DNA of 8,246 nt from the NCBI GenBank assembly GCA_902766875.1, contig CACXFI010000068.1, positions 1 through 8,246 of the forward strand, given 5' to 3'. Positions within the stretch are counted from its first letter, which is position 1. The number at the start of each line of letters is the position of its first letter. A model generated the notes under the pieces. That model saw nothing but the letters and a program-made list of their open reading frames with translations, did not search any database and was not told the origin of the DNA. Shown in pieces: positions 5,691-8,246 of the stretch. Both the position numbers and the translations under genes were made by a program. Origin of the DNA: an uncultured Erysipelotrichaceae bacterium. Its GTDB lineage: Bacteria > Bacillota_I > Bacilli_A > RF39 > UBA660.

Positions 5691-6116
5691 ATGAGTAGAA
5701 GTTTTTATCATGGTGGAGTAAATTCTGATTTTACAATTAATAGTATAGATATTGTTAGACCTGCTATTAAACAGCAGAATAAGAATAATTCATATATCGG
5801 ATTTTATGTGTTTGGGGAAGAAAATAGGGATGCTGCCTTTAGATATGCAGAAGTTGGCAATAAGAATGTTGTAAAGTTGAATATGAATGACGATTTGAGA
5901 ATTTATGAATTACCACCATTTACTATTACTAGAATTACAAAGGAGCAAATTCAAAGATTTCAAGACTTAGGGTATGATATGATTTGTGGTAAAATGCTTG
6001 GTAAGATGGAATATGTTTTATTAGCTAAAGATAAAATAGAATCTATGGAAATAATACCATTTAATGAAAGATATAAGTTAGATAATGATGAAATTTCTAT
6101 GGGTAGAAGTAGATAA
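5691..6116 (+). CDS. Small protein resembling an ADP-ribosyltransferase fold
   Basis: A 141-residue cytoplasmic protein without signal or membrane segments. Three blocks resemble the H-Y-E class of ADP-ribosyltransferase-like enzymes. FYHGG near the N-terminus has His7. YIGFYVF (Tyr39) is followed by a helix with AAFRYAE. YDMICGKMLGKMEYVLLA has Glu107 at the start of a strand leading into KDKIESMEIIP. The order and context (YHG..., GFY...A..YA, ...EYVL...I) are like DUF3990-type or related NAD-binding transferases, but family membership is inference from pattern alone. Start ATG 5691 is chosen over the in-frame ATG 5670 because 5670 would lie about 4 bases from the predicted transcript start, while 5691 has a GGTGG-like site (5682-5686), though a weak one. 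No antitoxin-like partner is adjacent. The gene lies between two copies of the same promoter repeat. Other possibilities are an unrelated small enzyme or a degraded toxin. Confidence 0.75.
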   Translation: MSRSFYHGGVNSDFTINSIDIVRPAIKQQNKNNSYIGFYVFGEENRDAAFRYAEVGNKNVVKLNMNDDLRIYELPPFTITRITKEQIQRFQDLGYDMICGKMLGKMEYVLLAKDKIESMEIIPFNERYKLDNDEISMGRSR

Positions 6117-6125
6117 ATATAATGT

Positions 6126-6167
6126 ATTTATTTGTAAATGAATTTTAATTGTTATATAATAGAGTAG
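6126..6167 (+). repeat. Direct repeat copy 2, containing the PFOR promoter
   Basis: The second copy of the 42-bp element at 5625-5666, with two mismatches. TTGTAA (6132-6137), a 17-bp spacer and TATAAT (6155-6160) give a predicted start near 6167, just before the Shine-Dalgarno GAGAGG (6169-6174). The repeat stops at the predicted start point, so only the promoter is shared, not the leader. Confidence 0.85.
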
Positions 6168-6183
6168 TGAGAGGATGATTTGT

Positions 6184-8246
6184 ATGTATAAAACAATGGA
6201 TGCTAATGAAGCTGTAGCTAGAGTATCTTATAAATTTAGTGAAGTGTGTGGGATATATCCTATTACTCCTAGTAGTCCTATGGCTGAAAAAATAGATGTT
6301 TTAGCAGGAGAGGGAGAAAAGAATTTTTTTGGAAATAAAGTAAAAGTAGTAGAGATGCAATCAGAAGCTGGAGCTGCTGGTATGGTACACGGAGCTTTAC
6401 AAGGAGGTAGTTTGGCTAGTACTTTTACGGCTAGTCAAGGACTTTTACTTATGATACCTACTTTATATAAAGTAGCTGGTGAATGTCTTCCTTTAGTTTT
6501 ACATGTGGCAGCTCGCAGTTTGTCAACACAGGCTTTAAGTATATTTGGAGATCATCAAGATATATATGCTACTCGTAGTAGTGGTGTCTGTATGTTATGT
6601 TCTAATAATCCTAGTGAAGCTTATTATATGGCTATGGTTACACATTTATCTAGTATTAAATCTAGCTTACCTTTTATTCATTTCTTTGATGGGTTTAGGA
6701 CTAGTCATGAGATTAGTAAGATTAATATGATAGATATGGATAAAGTTAGAGATTTAATAGATAAGAAAGCTTTATCTGGATTTAGAGAAAGAGCTATGCA
6801 TACTAATAATCCTAATACTAGAGGTACTGCTCAGAACGAGGATGTATATTTTCAAAATATGGAAGTTAGAAATAGTATGTATAATGATGTACCTAGTATT
6901 GTTAGTAAATATATGGATAAAGTTAATAAATTAACTGGTAATAATATACATATTATGGATTATTATGGTAGTGATAAAGCTACTGATGTTATAGTTGCTA
7001 TGGGTAGTATATGTGATACTATTAAAGATACTATTGATTATTTAAATAGTAAAGATAATAAATATGGTCTTGTTAGTGTTCATTTATATAGACCTTTCGA
7101 TGGGGAATATTTGAGTAAGATTCTTCCTAAGTCAGTTAAAAATATAGCAGTTTTAGATAGAACTAAGGAAGCTGGTAGTCAAGGTGAACCATTATACTTA
7201 GATGTAGTAGCTAGTTTGAATAATACTTCTATTAATATTATAGGTGGAAGATATGGACTATCTAGTAAGAATACTACTCCTGGTATGATTAAGGGTGTAT
7301 ATGACTTTATGTCTAGTAAATATAGTCATCATAATTTTACAGTAGGAATTGAAGATGATGTTACTAATTTATCTATAGAATATGATAAGAATTTTAAATT
7401 ACCTAGTCATGATACAGAATTTTTAATATATGGATATGGTTCTGATGGTATGGTGTCTACTTCTAAAGATATTATTAAGATAATAGGAGATCATACTAAG
7501 AGTTTTGTACAGGGATATTTTCAATATGATAGTAAGAAAAGTGGGGGAGTAACTAGAAGTCATATTAGAATTAGTGATAATCCTATTAGGGCTCATTATT
7601 ATGTAGATAATCCTAGTTTAGTGGTAGTAAGTAAAGATACATATATTTATAAATATGATATGTTATCCAATATGAAAGATAAATCTACTTTAATATTAAA
7701 TACTAGTTTAGATGATGATAAGTTATTAAAATCTTTACCTAATAAAGTTAAATATCAACTTGCTAGTAAGAATATTAAATTGTATGTAATAGATGCTTAT
7801 AAATTAGTTAATGAATTAGGACTTAAGAATAAAATTAGTACTTGTATGGAAGTATGTATATTTAGTATTATTAAAGTTTTAAATAATAAAAAAGTTAATA
7901 ATATAATGAAAGAGACTAATGAAAAGAGATTTAGTCATAAAGGTAAAAAAATAGTTGATATTAATAACAAAGTTGTTGATAATGCTCTTTCTGCTTTGAG
8001 AGAAGTTAAAATAGATAAGAATTGGTTAAATTTAGTATATATAGATAAACAAAATAGAAGTTTCTTAGAAACTATTAATGACTTAGATGGCGAGAGTTTA
8101 CCAGTTAGTGCTTTTCTAGATAAATATAATGGAGTATTTTTAGCTGGTACATCTCGTGAAGATAAAAGAGATATAGCTGAGAATGTTCCTTGTTGGATAA
8201 GTGAGAATTGTATAGAATGTAATCAATGTGCTTTTGTATGTCCTCA
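6184..8246 (+). CDS. nifJ: Pyruvate:ferredoxin (flavodoxin) oxidoreductase, 5' part
   Basis: The first 687 residues of a single-chain PFOR (family length about 1,170-1,200); the frame runs off the window. The enzyme oxidises pyruvate with CoA to acetyl-CoA and CO2, passing electrons to ferredoxin or flavodoxin, in the cytoplasm of anaerobes. Domain I has YPITPSSPM (25-33), EMQSEAGAAG (57-66) and AARSLSTQ (109-116). Thr28, Glu61 and Arg111 sit where Thr31, Glu64 and Arg114 of the Desulfovibrio africanus enzyme contact pyruvate and thiamine diphosphate. YRPFD and DRTKEAGSQGEPLYLDV mark the CoA-side domain II, and FLIYGYGSDGMVST with VQGYFQYDSKKSGG mark the gamma-type domain. The last bases encode CIECNQCAFVCP (Cys676, 679, 682, 686), the first 4Fe-4S site. 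The thiamine-binding domain VI is outside the window. Start ATG 6184 is 9 bases after GAGAGG; ATG 6175 touches that site and is unlikely. It has its own promoter, in repeat copy 2. Confidence 0.96.
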   Translation, partial: MYKTMDANEAVARVSYKFSEVCGIYPITPSSPMAEKIDVLAGEGEKNFFGNKVKVVEMQSEAGAAGMVHGALQGGSLASTFTASQGLLLMIPTLYKVAGECLPLVLHVAARSLSTQALSIFGDHQDIYATRSSGVCMLCSNNPSEAYYMAMVTHLSSIKSSLPFIHFFDGFRTSHEISKINMIDMDKVRDLIDKKALSGFRERAMHTNNPNTRGTAQNEDVYFQNMEVRNSMYNDVPSIVSKYMDKVNKLTGNNIHIMDYYGSDKATDVIVAMGSICDTIKDTIDYLNSKDNKYGLVSVHLYRPFDGEYLSKILPKSVKNIAVLDRTKEAGSQGEPLYLDVVASLNNTSINIIGGRYGLSSKNTTPGMIKGVYDFMSSKYSHHNFTVGIEDDVTNLSIEYDKNFKLPSHDTEFLIYGYGSDGMVSTSKDIIKIIGDHTKSFVQGYFQYDSKKSGGVTRSHIRISDNPIRAHYYVDNPSLVVVSKDTYIYKYDMLSNMKDKSTLILNTSLDDDKLLKSLPNKVKYQLASKNIKLYVIDAYKLVNELGLKNKISTCMEVCIFSIIKVLNNKKVNNIMKETNEKRFSHKGKKIVDINNKVVDNALSALREVKIDKNWLNLVYIDKQNRSFLETINDLDGESLPVSAFLDKYNGVFLAGTSREDKRDIAENVPCWISENCIECNQCAFVCP

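Noticed and set aside
5691..6116. Toxin-antitoxin module
   Set aside because: No small partner gene is adjacent in the same unit; the neighbours are a lipoprotein gene with its own terminator and PFOR with its own promoter.
6545..6730. Hydrophobic second-frame reading inside the PFOR gene
   Set aside because: It overlaps conserved PFOR motifs and is a frame shadow.

Overview
The window is a strongly AT-rich stretch (about 30% G+C by eye) with every recognisable gene on the + strand. Purine-rich Shine-Dalgarno sequences, TATAAT-type promoters, a T-box riboswitch, a peptidoglycan amidase, a lipoprotein and a pyruvate:ferredoxin oxidoreductase together point to an anaerobic, low-G+C, walled Gram-positive bacterium (Bacillota or a close relative, plausibly gut-associated). 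I cannot place it more precisely. Trp is encoded by TGG, and the seven visible stops are TAA (5) or TAG (2), never TGA.

Layout. 1-606 is the 3' part of an N-acetylmuramoyl-L-alanine amidase, ended by a free-standing hairpin terminator. 784-1212 is a single-stranded DNA-binding protein with its own promoter and terminator, a lysine-rich C-terminus and no acidic tip. 1213-1568 is a regulatory stretch with a good promoter, a cluster of TTAACAA motifs and a possible 34-residue membrane peptide that overlaps the start of an XRE-family regulator (1569-1922). 1936-2186 is an asparagine-type T-box leader (specifier AAC) controlling asparaginyl-tRNA synthetase (2203-3585). 3643-4929 encodes an unrecognised cytoplasmic protein with an HExxH...E zinc-metallopeptidase signature. 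5001-5600 is a lipoprotein with an Asp/Gly/Asn/Ser-rich linker. 5691-6116 is a small protein that looks like an ADP-ribosyltransferase-fold (H-Y-E type) enzyme. 6184 to the window end is the first 687 residues of pyruvate:ferredoxin oxidoreductase, cut off inside its first ferredoxin cluster motif.

The genes look like a run of single-gene transcription units rather than one operon: nearly every gene has its own promoter and several have their own terminator. Three terminators are built into the 3' end of the gene itself, so that the stop codon lies inside the hairpin. The last three genes share a TTGTAA-17-TATAAT promoter. For the final two it lies in a 42-bp near-perfect direct repeat, so the ADP-ribosyltransferase-like gene sits between two copies of the same promoter.

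No tRNA, rRNA, CRISPR array, transposase or minus-strand gene was seen. The least explained items are the H-Y-E protein with its duplicated promoter, the HENRH metallopeptidase, and the micro-ORF/operator cluster in front of the XRE regulator. There is no clear multi-gene defence or toxin-antitoxin system.
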